DNA of 64,000 nt from Mesostigma viride (taxonomy: Eukaryota; Streptophyta; Mesostigmatophyceae; Mesostigmatales; Mesostigmataceae): NCBI GenBank assembly GCA_009746045.1, contig RPFO01000026.1, positions 919,353-983,352 on the forward strand, written 5' to 3'. This document shows, one piece after another, positions 36,593 through 48,169 of this stretch; within the stretch, counting starts at the first letter, position 1, and the number at the start of each line of letters is the position of its first letter. Position numbers and translations under genes: made by a program. The notes beneath the pieces were generated by a model. It had not been told where the DNA came from. It saw only the letters and a list, made by a program, of their open reading frames with translations, and made no database searches.

Positions 36593-37017
36593 CGATTGCT
36601 TTGGAATTTACAATGGTCTTCAACATGCCATCTGCTGAGTCGCCACCATCATTGTCCTTCTCCGCACCCTCAAGTGCAGGCTCGTTGCCACCAACCACAC
36701 CCTCTCGCCCCAGAAGTTCCTTCAACTTTGCGTGAACAGCAGGCTTGTTGCCCAAGGCAGATTGAAAATTGTTCCAGGTCTTCGCCACCACCACGGCCTT
36801 CTCACGCCCGCCCAAAAGCTTGACGAGCTCCTCCATGGAGCAGGCAGCGAGCTGGGATTTGCTTAGCCGTCCAGTGTTCTTACCAACAAGAGACTCCCTC
36901 TTGCTCCCCCCTCATCAGCTTCTGGTAGTCATTCCACCCGAGCTGTGTCAGCTCCTCGGGCGGCATCACAGTTGCAAGAAAGGAGTGATACATGGGCTTG
37001 TCGCGTTTGCGTGCCAT
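36593..37017 (-). pseudogene. unidentified small gene, start MARKRDKPMYHSFL
   Basis: From ATG at 37017 the frame reads MARKRDKPMYHSFLATVMPP, then EELTQLGWNDYQKLMRG. After a run of six G (about 36907-36912) the frame shifts by one and continues with ESLVGKNTGRLSKSQLAA, CSMEELVKLLGGREKA and WNNFQSALGNKPAVHAKLK to about 36593, where the pentanucleotide array begins. Composition and continuity suggest a real protein of about 140 residues with a frameshift and a lost 3' end. No family recognised. Its first five codons and promoter region are repeated at 38130-38218. Confidence 0.5.
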
Positions 37018-37086
37018 TATATCCTAGCCTATCACTTGTAAGGCATATCCATAGCAATAGAGTACTCTTGTGTGTGATCCACTATA

Positions 37087-38128
37087 TTAAATAAAGTGGA
37101 AATGATAGGTGTGGTCCTTGACGGCACCACCACCTTCATGACAGGCAGCGCAGCCAGCCGATATTTATATTATGAAGATTGCAATAATGCTTTATGATGA
37201 AAGCAATGCCCAAACCATTCATTCCATAACATTTGACAAATTACAATGAATGCCGAGTTGTGCTGCCGCAACTGTAAGAGTAACTACATATCCTTGAGAC
37301 CCATCGAAATCACCACAGACCGACCATGACGCCACTGTGGCGCAACAGTGTTTACTTACGTCATAATCTATATCAACTGTGTGACTCTGCGCTCATGTCC
37401 CAGTTACTGGCACACTGGCCAACGACGAACCGGCCCTTTCCCGGGACTGTTCCCGGGTCAGCAGAACGTTTCTCGTCCACAATGCCAACAACATCCCAAC
37501 CGGATCAAACCATTGTCAATCTTATCAACCATCGTCATGGCAACGACATGCAACCACTCACGGGGGCTGCTCCGGGCTGTTCGAGAAGTTTAACCCCATG
37601 AAGACAACAAACTAGTTGTGAGGGAGAGAAACGAGCGAACAACGACCACCATGGCCGCTGCGCTGCTCCTAAATACCTCCAAAAATCCCGGCATCCATGC
37701 GCTGTCGCATTTGCCAGCAAGCCGCCTGACGTGCAGTTAGACTGCCAGCAAAATGCAGAGCAAGTCTGTTCGACAACCACGTGCGAGCCAGCACACCGCA
37801 CACTACGATCTGCGTATCTAGCTTTGTCAGATGGACTGAACATCATTCCGTCTGAACAATACAAAAGATTCATAACTGCCAAATGTCACGCACCGGAATA
37901 TTGCGCAAGCCACCAAGGCTTTGCGCCCCAAAGTCTTGCGCCTGAACCTAAGTCAGGTCACCTAAGACTGTCACTCTAGAAATTCAGGCCTTTCCGGCGC
38001 GGCGCTCCACACCGGCCCAAGGAACAAAGCCTGCGGCCTACTGAATCGGAACCAACCAAACGTCGGTAACGATTCCGAACCGCGTAACTTCTTGAGTGCA
38101 CGGACGTAAATGATCACGGACGTGACAG
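37087..38128. repeat. 1042-bp direct repeat, copy 1
   Basis: Identical, as far as I can see, to 38527-39568. It contains only short open frames. The start (TTAAATAAAGTGGAAATGAT) and end (ATCACGGACGTGACAG) are neither TG..CA nor inverted repeats. Confidence 0.9.
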
Positions 38129-38129
38129 C

Positions 38130-38526
38130 TGTCGCGTTTGCGTGCCATTATATCCTAGCCTATCACTTGGAAGGCATATCCATAGCAATAGAGTACTCTT
38201 GTGTGTGATCCACTATATTCCCCCCACTTTTTAGCTCGAAAAAATGAAGAGCCAAAAAGTCAAAAAGAGGATCACATAGGGAAAAAAAAATTCCCACGAC
38301 AGGACCACACATGCTTTTCAAATAGGCTAAGCAATAACCTCTTCAGTGCTTTTTCAAGGATAAGCATAATCCTCTTCATGGCTTTTTCAAGGATAAGCCT
38401 AATCCTCTTCATAGCTTTTTAAAGGATAAGCTTAATCCTCTTCCAAGTGCTTGATTCTGCAAGCAGCTTGGGTATATCTCCGGCTCAGGCTGTCCGAACT
38501 GAACCCGCCAAGGGTTGTTCGCTCGT
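38130..38526. repeat. spacer between the direct repeats, with copied gene start and 35-bp minisatellite
   Basis: 38130-38218 repeats 36999-37087 (first codons and upstream region of the MARKRD gene) with one difference. It is followed by 308 bp not present after copy U at 37087, including about four units of roughly 35 bp (GGCTTTTTCAAGGATAAGC plus TAATCCTCTTCA). Confidence 0.8.
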
Positions 38527-39568
38527 TTAAATAAAGTGGAAATGATAGGTGTGGTCCTTGACGGCACCACCACCTTCATGACAGGCAGCGCAGCCAGCCG
38601 ATATTTATATTATGAAGATTGCAATAATGCTTTATGATGAAAGCAATGCCCAAACCATTCATTCCATAACATTTGACAAATTACAATGAATGCCGAGTTG
38701 TGCTGCCGCAACTGTAAGAGTAACTACATATCCTTGAGACCCATCGAAATCACCACAGACCGACCATGACGCCACTGTGGCGCAACAGTGTTTACTTACG
38801 TCATAATCTATATCAACTGTGTGACTCTGCGCTCATGTCCCAGTTACTGGCACACTGGCCAACGACGAACCGGCCCTTTCCCGGGACTGTTCCCGGGTCA
38901 GCAGAACGTTTCTCGTCCACAATGCCAACAACATCCCAACCGGATCAAACCATTGTCAATCTTATCAACCATCGTCATGGCAACGACATGCAACCACTCA
39001 CGGGGGCTGCTCCGGGCTGTTCGAGAAGTTTAACCCCATGAAGACAACAAACTAGTTGTGAGGGAGAGAAACGAGCGAACAACGACCACCATGGCCGCTG
39101 CGCTGCTCCTAAATACCTCCAAAAATCCCGGCATCCATGCGCTGTCGCATTTGCCAGCAAGCCGCCTGACGTGCAGTTAGACTGCCAGCAAAATGCAGAG
39201 CAAGTCTGTTCGACAACCACGTGCGAGCCAGCACACCGCACACTACGATCTGCGTATCTAGCTTTGTCAGATGGACTGAACATCATTCCGTCTGAACAAT
39301 ACAAAAGATTCATAACTGCCAAATGTCACGCACCGGAATATTGCGCAAGCCACCAAGGCTTTGCGCCCCAAAGTCTTGCGCCTGAACCTAAGTCAGGTCA
39401 CCTAAGACTGTCACTCTAGAAATTCAGGCCTTTCCGGCGCGGCGCTCCACACCGGCCCAAGGAACAAAGCCTGCGGCCTACTGAATCGGAACCAACCAAA
39501 CGTCGGTAACGATTCCGAACCGCGTAACTTCTTGAGTGCACGGACGTAAATGATCACGGACGTGACAG
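38527..39568. repeat. 1042-bp direct repeat, copy 2
   Basis: Second, apparently identical copy (offset 1440 bp). Followed by unique sequence GCTTAGAGGCCCGAACTCCG. Confidence 0.9.
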
Positions 39569-39569
39569 G

Positions 39570-40139
39570 CTTAGAGGCCCGAACTCCGAGGCCATCAGCA
39601 CCCCGGTAACATTCCCCAATATAAGGCTTTTGAAAGTGCGATATGGCACTGGCCCTTTATCCAGCACCTTGCGGGGGAATATAATGTCCTCCATACCCGC
39701 TCACACTCCCCGCATCTTGCCTGGAACAGGCCTAGCGAACCGACACCCGAGCAAAGGTGGTGCCGGCATCCTTTCATCATTCATGCTCTTCCCGGCTCTT
39801 TTCCTGCCTTTTCCCGCTTTTTCCGAACCTCGAGCCGCCAGACTTGACCCGAGTAAGCGGCGCTCAACTCCCCGTTAATTGCTCCGCCTGCCAAGCACCC
39901 CTGATACCCTGGAGACCACCCTGAACGCTTAAAAATAGCCCAGTGTCTTAAATGAGACCCCCACCTCGGACACCCCCCCCCCTCAACCACGAAATCGTGC
40001 TCAGTCAGCGAAACTGACATTTTTGCCAAGTAGAGCAGACCTCAGGGAGTCAGAATCCGTGCTGAAAGTTGAAATTGACCCAACCATGCTCTTGCACTGA
40101 TTTTAGGGGTTAAGGTGTGGCTTAAACGAGGCTCTACTC
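39570..40139. other. no recognisable feature up to the right terminal repeat
   Basis: Unique-looking sequence at the right end of the 9.4-kb unit. No ORF with recognisable content. Confidence 0.4.
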
Positions 40140-40174
40140 TTACCTGCCGCGGGAAGGAGGGGGGTGGTACACAA

Positions 40175-41060
40175 ATATCCGACCTATATATTAGCAATAG
40201 CCGCCGCCTATCAAACAGGTCCTATTCATCACGAGCGTCAACGCCCCGTCATCGCCCCGTCATCGCCCGGCCGAGGGCCTTAACCTGTTAACTCTTTATT
40301 CGGAGTGATAGTCAACGACCTATACTACCAATAGCTGCCGCATATCAAACATGGGCTTATCATCACGCCCGTCGAGGGCGATGACGGTGACGGTCGTCAC
40401 CGTCATCGCCCTCGACGGGCCAACATCTAAACTCTTCTCTTAATCAACAATCTATATTACCAATAGCCGCCGCCTATCAAACAGATCCTATTCATCACGC
40501 GCGTCAACGCCCCGTCATCGCCCCGTCATCGCCCCGTCATCGCCCCGTGATCGCCATGCCGAGGGCCAACAGTTGAGTAACTCTAGAGCCCTAGGATCTG
40601 GCTCTGAGTTCCCCATGTCCGTCCGCACGCCATCCGCTAGCGTCCGCTCAGCCGCCGGCTATAATCCGGCGGTCCGATGCGGGCGACCGGTCTAAGGGCG
40701 GCGCCTAGGGCCGGCGCCACCTAGGCCCCAGTCCGGGGCCTTATCCGGGTCAGTACGGACGGCTAGCTTGTCCCACGGTTACGGCTAACCGGATAGGGTT
40801 TGCTGGCTAAGACATAAACCAGTGGTGGGCCAGCTCCGACAGCAGTTCTCTGTGTTCACCTTATCCCAAGCTCAACGTGACCGACCGCCATAGCTGAGCC
40901 GGTCGGGCTTTAACTCCAACCTCATAACTCTTTATTGGGAGTAATAGTAAACGACCTATATTAAAAATAGCTGCCGCCTATCAAACAGGTCCTTTCCATC
41001 ACGCCCGTCGAGAGCGATGACGGTGACGGCCGTCACCGTCATCGCCCTGCCGGCATTGCC
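40175..41060. repeat. degenerate tandem repeat carrying strong palindromes
   Basis: Four diverged units share AATAGCCGCCGCCTATCAAA, CAGGTCCTATTCATCACG and CGCCCCGTCATCG words. Two units hold near-perfect palindromes, GCGATGACGGTGACGGTCGT with its complement (about 40376-40414), and a second at about 41010-41046. A GC-rich structured stretch without ORF lies at 40620-40915. Confidence 0.65.
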
Positions 41061-42515
41061 ATACAAGAAGAAGCTCTCGATCCGAGGTATAGACTACCTC
41101 GGGTATCATCATCGTAATTGCTAGCATCGAGATCATTCATACCTACCGACGATGGCCAGCTGCAAAAGAAAAATGTCGACCAACAGACAGGACCTATCGC
41201 CGGGAACCCTCAAGGCAATAAGGGCGAGACAGGCTTTCACCGTTAAGTAAAGTTGTCCACATCGTGCTAAGGAATTTGTGCTAATCTATGAGTACCTATA
41301 TGGACACTTTGTCGCATTTTTTACATGGCAAATAAGCGATGTATGTGTCATGTAGGCTGCCATTGGTGCATGCATGCATGGGCCAGCAATGATGGTCAGA
41401 GGTACATTGTGCCTATGAGATATCCATCGATTTGTTGATCAGCAAGTGATTCATTACGTGAGACTACAATATGTTTGGGGGCTAAGCTTCTTACATTGGT
41501 CACATGGCCCGCCATAATTGTTTTCTTATGTGTTTAAGGTTAGGGCTCTGTTCATGACTGAACGTCATGAACGCGCTCTATTCATGACATTGATTAATTG
41601 ATTTTAATTAGTCTCATGTCCATGTTGGGGGACCGGGATCTCTGAATTCCCCAAAGAAGATATAGTGGAAGTCACCCCAAGACGTCAATATCCGTCAAGA
41701 CGTCAATAACTACATGTATGTCCACAGCTCAGCTAGTAGTCTAAAATATGGGCCTCGAGCTACTCTTGCACGCAAGCAATGCCTATCATCAAGGATTAAT
41801 TAATGCCTATCAACAAGGAGACAATCATGCTTGTTAAATTTCCTAGGACCCACAACTGGGGGGTCGTAGTCTTTGACAATGTCCGCCTGGGCAACGCTAC
41901 TAATCCTACATATCCGAGGTCCCATGTCTGAATAAGAGGGGTTGAGCGGATGACGCCAACAGTGTCTGTGCTCTGCATGTCAGCTAAAATCATATCGCGG
42001 AGACAAACATATGGCGGTATGTCCAATGTTGGCCACTGCGTCGCCTAACAGGTTTGTTCTTACATGGTCGGCAATGGCCTGACCATGTAAGAAGATATCT
42101 CCCTGGCTGGCCAGTCCACAAGGAACCAGCAGGGACCTCATCTGAATCAACCTGATTTATTAACTAACTACTTAATTCATTTATTAAACTCATGCCCCCA
42201 TTAGGGAGTCAAGGAGCATTAGTTAACCCCGATTAATTAATTAATTAATTAAGTATCTTCCATCATCATTCCGTCATCATTCCGTCATCGCGACTAGGAG
42301 AAGTGCACCACCCTTATGCTGGCATCTGCCACCCCTATAGTGACCCTATAGTGACCGCGGCCTAGGATGGGGTCTCACCCTAAGCCCTAAACCCTAAAAC
42401 CCTAAACCACTTGCAAAAACAGAAGTGCCCCCTGCCACCACTGCTCACCAGGTTGTGACATTTAGGCTGGCATCTGTCACCACCCCGGCAGTTGTGAGAG
42501 GTGTTGGGGTGTGAC
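41060..42515. other. no gene; dispersed AT-rich fragments and a short CCCTAAA run
   Basis: TTAATTAAT-type fragments next to GTTGGGGGACC or TTAGGGAGTCAAGGAGCAT blocks (about 41588-41635 and 42160-42250). A short CCCTAAACCCTAAAACCC run at 42390-42413. No gene recognised. Confidence 0.4.
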
Positions 42516-42520
42516 AAGGA

Positions 42521-43003
42521 TGGCGAAAAATTGCACGTACTTACTCTTATATAAAGAACGCCCAATTTTTCGCCACCCTGCCACCCCTTGGCGCGGGTCA
42601 TAGGAGGTGTTTGTCAAGGTGTGAGAGTGATGGCGAAAAATTGCACGTACTTACTCTTATATAAAGAACGCCCAATTTTTCGCCACCCTGCCACCCCTTG
42701 GCGCGGGTCATAGGAGGTGTTTGTCAAGGTGTGAGAGTGATGGCGAAAAATTGCACGTACTTACTCTTGTATAAAGAACGCCCAATTTTTCGCCACCCTG
42801 CCACCCCTTGGCGCGGGTCATAGGAGGTGTTTGTCAAGGTGTGAGAGTGATGGCGAAAAATTGCACGTACTTACTCTTATATAAAGAACGCCCAATTTTT
42901 CGCCACCTTCCCCCTGGCCGGCGCTGAGGTGGCGTGGGTTGTTGGATGTGGCGAAAAATTGCACGTACTTACTCTTAAGAAAAGACGCCCAATTTTTCGC
43001 CAT
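42521..43003. repeat. 110-bp tandem repeat with hairpin, next to the virus-like block
   Basis: Five units at 42521, 42631, 42741, 42851 and 42949. Each has GGCGAAAAATTG and, 35-40 bp later, its complement CAATTTTTCGCC, enclosing CACGTACTTACTCTTATATA. The remainder (CACCCTGCCACCCCTTGGCG..) is highly conserved in the first four. The array ends about 145 bp before the first coding remnant of the virus-like block. Confidence 0.85.
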
Positions 43004-43148
43004 GGCCTCGCAGGGTGAGGGAGCCGGCGAGGGCCGCGCGGCGGGGTGTGACCCGAACCGGATGGGCCTCCGATTTGCATGGGAAGCAGTTGTCGCTGGC
43101 AACGATGACTACATGCATGGCAGAAACGCGTTCCATTAAAAATATTTA

Positions 43149-46100
43149 TTACTTATCCGCTCCCTGCAGGAAAGGAGCGATTTCATCCATCGACAGGCCA
43201 GACAACGACGTGATCGAATAATCCTTCTCATCGCCCCACCACGAGGGTTTATACCTATCAAGAAACGCGTGCATGTCCGCCTTCGAAATTTCCAAGTAAC
43301 CACCGCCACGGCTGTTGCCCTTCGCCCCTTTGGCAGAAATTCCCAGAGTCGGGCTTAACAACCTGTTGACGAGCCCGCTACACTGTGCAAAAGACAAACT
43401 ACCAGCCTCGCCTGCTCGCCGTTGGTATCCAAATGTTGAGCGCATGAACCAGGCCTTGTCGGCAATTTCGCTATCAATTTTATTCCCTAGTGCAATCGTC
43501 TCGTCGCGCGTCAACTTCATTGTGAGATTGGACGGATCAGCCGTCGTGATGAAGTCGATGATAGGCGTCCCTTCTAGTAGCTTGAGCGTAATGGCCAGAG
43601 ACTGTGCTAGTCCAAAACGAGAATACGCCTTCAAATCAAACAAGGACTCTGACTTCTGCAGAATCAACAGATTGTCTCTGAAATGCTCCTTGGTTCCTAG
43701 TCCCGTCAACTTCGAATATTGCCGAACGCCAACGTACGCCTTCCTCCCCATCTCCTTGTCCAGAATTTGAGGGAGCTCGTCGTCGATGAGATCATACGGA
43801 ATCTCATACAACCGATGAGTCAATTCGTACACCGCCTTCAGACGCATTTCGTACGGTGAAAGTGGAACCGTGCCGCCGATTCTCCCCTCTAGATCCTTGT
43901 ACTCCTCCTCGCTCAGAAGCACCACCTCCCTGTCCTTGTCCGGATCTTCTAGTACCGGAAGCGGGGGGCGTCGATGTCCCCCAACTCCTCCACAGCCGAC
44001 ACCTCCACGCCGTAGTCCTCCGTCAGTATCTTGATGAGATTTCCCTTGTAGTGGGACCTCGACACCGCGAGATCTTGCTGGTTCCGGCAGAAGAGACGGA
44101 ACTTGGGGCAATTTCTGTCATAGATACGCGACTTGTCCGCGCTCCAGTCGCAGACTACGTCGGCGTTGTCGAACAGCAGCTGGATGAGCGCAGTGTCCCC
44201 CGCGATCATGTTCTCGACGATCGTGCCGTAGTCCGTTGGGGGCGGTTAATGAGCGAAGTATCGTCTCGGTAGAAGATTACCATCTCTCCCTTGACTAGAT
44301 GGCGAACCCTAAAAATTTGCTGGAGGGTTGTCGTGTAGCTCGCGTAGTTATCCCCGTTGATGAACATCCCCACCATGCTGTCGAACGTGTGCTCCGTGTA
44401 GCTGACTCCAACCGTGATCGTTGGGCTGAAAATCAGAAAGTCAAGGTCAGCCCACGCAGCATTCGCACCAACCTCTAGATCCTCTTTGCTTGTCAGGCTA
44501 GTGTAAAGGCGACCACTCTTTTTCTGCTCCGTGATTTTTTTTAATACCTCATACGCCATGGCGGCCTCTTTTTTCCAGACATTGGGCAGAAGATCCTCTC
44601 CCCCGCCTCTATCCTCCTCTGACACTCAGTAACAAACCTGTCCACGCAGACCTTTCGCCAGTTCTTTTCTGATGTCACATCCACCCATCGCAGAGTCCTG
44701 TTGGTAGGGCGCCTGAAGGTGTTGCAATCCACCTCCATAGTGTCCGCCGCGCGATAGGCCGCTATGAAATCGTATACCTTTCGAGTAACGGTAGCGTCTA
44801 ATGCAATCACGACCTTGGACGTCTCAATTAGCCTGATGAACTTCCTCAACACCTCGCGCTTGTATTTCACGTGGCCCTGCGAAATCGCGGTGAGGGTGTT
44901 ATATATTTCGTCTAGGATGAGGAGATCGAACGGTTGGTCTGTGACGCGCAAGATGCTGTTAAGAACGACCAGCACCCTGTCATCAGACATCATCCCCTTC
45001 TGACCGCTCAGGTAGTGACGGAAATTCGGGTCACTGGACAAGATATGGAACGCGTTGTCCTCCCATGCAATCGTCCTCCCGCGCTCGCCAAGAGACTTGT
45101 AGTTGCGATCCTCCTCCTTGGACAGGCTGATGTTAGCCACCATGCAGCACACGCGAATACCTGGATCCCTCCTCACCGCCTCGTTGACGAGTTCACGAAT
45201 CCTCTCAGATTTACCTGTCCCGCAGTTGGACTGGACGAGGATGGTGCTCTTGTGCGGGCCTCTAAATAGCGCATCCCAGCTGAAAGGCCTGATTTTCTCG
45301 GACGAGTACGTGTGAGTGAACGGCACTTTGTCCGAGTCCGCGAGCTTCATCACGGGCGGGGAGATCTCGATGAATCGGTGCTGTGAGTCCTGGTGGCATC
45401 TGTACTGTACAGCGCCATTAGGGAGTAGCAGGTTATAAGGCCCGTTGTTGTCGTGTATCTTGAGGCAGATCCTGCATAACGGATCCACAGAGTCGACGGA
45501 GTACTTGACGAACGTTGCGACACCTCGATCGGATTCTTTACAGGTTGTGCGCATAAACTTGCATCCAGGCGAAAACTTTTTCATTGCTTCGATGGATGGC
45601 GAGATGTCCAGGCCCTGAGGTGGTTGGATAGTCTTCCCATACCCTCGAAACACTGTATGGCTCGTTTCGGATAGTTCCGCATCATCGACATGGGGGAGCC
45701 GGGTCAGTCCCTCTTCGTTGAAGACAGTCACCAAATATTCGCCGACGTCGGAACTACCCCCTGGGACTGGGCGGAGGTACGCGTCCTCGCCGCTGTCTCC
45801 GCGCTTCTTCATCCCTATCATGCGAAAGGCCCGGTACCTCGAATAGATCATTCTATCGTAGCAAAACTTGATGTCGTGTTTAGGCGCCCAAACGCCAGTT
45901 GTTTTCTCCACAATCGGGTTCCCGTTCGCGTGCATGTCCTCCCAATCCTCTTTCGAGTGCTGGGACTTGACGAGTCTCTGGCACACCTCAGACTGATATC
46001 CTGAAGATAAATCCATCGCGCACTGAAGAAGAAACGACTGAAAAAGCTCTCCCATCTTGACACGATCCTCCATTGTCGGGATGTAGATCGTCGGCACCGT

Positions 46101-46547
46101 GACATGAACAGAGTTCTTGAAAATGCCGCTCCTGACGCGATGGCCAATAAGGACCCGCATATCTCGCTCTTCCTCGACATTTATCTCGTACACGTCGTTG
46201 AAGAACATGGATATGGCCGCTTTTGCGTACTTCTCCAGCTGGTAGTCGATGGGTTCTTCCGTTTCCCAGTCAAAATCGAAATATGGGACGACGCTCACGT
46301 CGGGGATAGAATTTCTAGCAAATGCGGATCGCTTGTTGATAACTCCGCGTGGGTCTTGATCAAGTCCTCCCTGCACCCGAAAGCGGCATACATGTTCGTT
46401 TTTTTGTACGTGTTCAGCGCCATGATGTACTTCATCCCACGAGAGCGACCATACGCCTCCGAAGCGTCTTGGGGTTTTTCCTCTTCGTACGAGTACATCA
46501 CCCCTGGCGTCCGAGCAAAGAAAGGCGTATCTTTCGACGCGAACCAC
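43149..46547 (-). pseudogene. virus-like primase / origin-binding-protein-type helicase (broken, about three breaks)
   Basis: Fossil part of the virus-like block. The N-terminal third has an archaeo-eukaryotic-primase-like VVPYFDFDWE acidic motif. A Cys/His cluster follows (CRICLKIHDN, YRCHQDSQH). Then comes a superfamily 2 helicase with Walker A SNCGTGKSE and Walker B LLILDEIYN, and later the FSPTITVGVSYTEHTFD and QQIFRVRHL motifs typical of the herpesvirus UL9/origin-binding helicase family. The last 300 residues look like a C-terminal accessory domain. In related viruses such fused proteins start and drive genome replication. Length (about 3.4 kb) is compatible with one original gene. Confidence 0.7.
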
Positions 46548-46903
46548 AGAGGAACAAATTCCGCGGCGGTCGACATCTTAGAGGTTGTGTGAGCGCAAGA
46601 GTGTGGATTGTCGTGGGAGAGTCCGCCTTTATTCCCGTGGGAGATCTCCCACGAGGAATCGAATCGTGTCGGCTTGTCGGTTACGTCGTGTCGGGCGACC
46701 GTGTCGTCATGCAGGTTGAGGTTCGAGACCATTCTGGAAGGTTGTATACCGTATGTTCAGAAAAAAAAAAGTTTCGATTAAAGAATAACCCCTCGAACCT
46801 CGACCCTCGAGAAAAATGTTCCCATGGAACTTTTATATTCCCTGTATAATGCATGCAGTTTAGAATACCCTTTTCGACATTCATGAAAATTTCCCACGGG
46901 AAA

Positions 46904-48169
46904 CTATCTACTTTTTCCTCGCCTCAGCCGACGTCCGCCAGTCTCGCCACCCTGCCTCTCGTAAACGGCTCCTGTCAGTACGTCATGGCCCATCATGTCG
47001 CCAGCCCATTTACGTTTCTTAAATGAAGCGCCCTTCAGGAAACGAGTGATGTATGCTTGTCGCGTGGCGTCGATGCCTCCGTAAATCCGGTTGTAACGGG
47101 CGCTGTAGAGCTCGTGTTTGATCGGAATGCCAGGCTCTGATTCGAAAAGGAATTTCTGTCCAGCCTTAGCACGGGCATCCAACGCTTTGATGAGCTTTCC
47201 GTACTTCTTCGGGATGACGACGTCATAAACTGGCATGCTGTGCTGCGTTTTGAAATTCTGGATGTAGAATCTCCTCTCGCTCGGGATGTAGCCGTTCTCG
47301 TGCGGTCCTAGCTCAGCGACCGAGTCGACGATGCGCATCTGGTCGTGATTGTAACGCGTCGGTGGTAGATCTTCACCCGAGAGATAGATCAAGCCCATGA
47401 GCGCGGCGTCGGACGTGGGATCGGCTTCGTACTCTGCTTTGGCGATCTTCTGGAGCTGTTCGTACGTGTACCTCAGCGGCTTGTTCTCGGCACGGTCAAA
47501 CCGTCTGTCCAGGTCACCAACCTTCAGCTCCCTGACGCGAGCAGTGTACGCGTCCGTAACGTGACTTGGGAGCCTCTTCTCGGGCGGCATCATTCGGTTC
47601 ACGCCGTTGATGACCCCGAGGAGCTGCTTCTCATTCTCCCTCCAGGCGTCGTCCTTCGAGTGCTGGGTCTTGCGCTTGGGTTCTGATGTCTCGTGCACCA
47701 CGCGAAGAACACGAGCTGTGTCGGCAAGGCAATCAACGGACTCGTACTGCGAGCACCCCAGTTTGTCGAGCAGGACCCGCATCCTGCCAATGTATCCCAA
47801 AGCGGTCTTGCGAGTCGCCCCGCGCTCCTTCGATGGCCTGCCACGCTCGTGCTGCTCTGGTCGCGCTTCCGCTGCGGCGACGGCCTCGTCGAAGGTCCAG
47901 TACCGCCCTCCTCCAGCTCGCGCAGGCGATTCCTCGTGGTGCGGTGGCTCCGGCGAGGGTGGAGAGGTCGCCTGCAAGCCGATTTTTTCCGCACACTCGG
48001 GGTTATTTGCGATCCATCGATCACTGGGATTCCAGACGCCCTTCTTGACCTTGCTTTTCGCCGAGATGCAGTTCGTCTGGTCGCGGGCGATTGCTCGCCT
48101 CTTCGCCTGGGCCCGTCGCCATTGCTCGCGACGCTCCTCTACGGTCACCGTCATCTGATGACTGAACAT
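46904..48169 (-). CDS. tyrosine recombinase / integrase of the virus-like block (looks whole)
   Basis: 421 codons from ATG at 48169. A basic, Pro-rich N-terminal region (residues 1-120) is followed by a helical core-binding region and a C-terminal catalytic domain. Likely catalytic residues in order: Arg near LPPTRYN (272), Arg in GIDATRQAYIT (370), His in DMMGHDVL (395) and the nucleophile Tyr in TGAVYERQ (403). The ATRQAY..MGH..Y spacing matches tyrosine recombinases of giant viruses, virophages and Polinton-like viruses, where the enzyme would integrate the genome. It starts close to the small ORF upstream and is likely co-oriented with the whole block. Confidence 0.75.
   Translation of the reverse strand: MFSHQMTVTVEERREQWRRAQAKRRAIARDQTNCISAKSKVKKGVWNPSDRWIANNPECAEKIGLQATSPPSPEPPHHEESPARAGGGRYWTFDEAVAAAEARPEQHERGRPSKERGATRKTALGYIGRMRVLLDKLGCSQYESVDCLADTARVLRVVHETSEPKRKTQHSKDDAWRENEKQLLGVINGVNRMMPPEKRLPSHVTDAYTARVRELKVGDLDRRFDRAENKPLRYTYEQLQKIAKAEYEADPTSDAALMGLIYLSGEDLPPTRYNHDQMRIVDSVAELGPHENGYIPSERRFYIQNFKTQHSMPVYDVVIPKKYGKLIKALDARAKAGQKFLFESEPGIPIKHELYSARYNRIYGGIDATRQAYITRFLKGASFKKRKWAGDMMGHDVLTGAVYERQGGETGGRRLRRGKSR

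Larger units (their letters stand above)
30770..40140. mobile_element. 9.4-kb unit with 27-bp terminal inverted repeats and TA target duplication
   Basis: The left end at 30770 and the right end at 40140 are inverted repeats over 27 bp with two mismatches; both contain GAGCCTCGTTTAAGCCACA. TA flanks each end (30768-30769 and 40141-40142). The outside sequences are the two halves of the GTGATACAC tandem repeat (..GCTGCGTA | CCTGCCG..GGGAAGGAGG), which reveals the original target. The left end has a second sub-terminal copy of CCTCGTTTAAGCCACA. TA duplication is compatible with several cut-and-paste superfamilies. No transposase was recognised. A LINE and other repeats have enlarged it. Confidence 0.7.

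Noticed and set aside
37087-39568. Pair of long terminal repeats around a short interior
   Set aside because: Ends are not TG..CA, there is no target duplication, and the interior begins with a copy of the left flank, which fits tandem duplication better.
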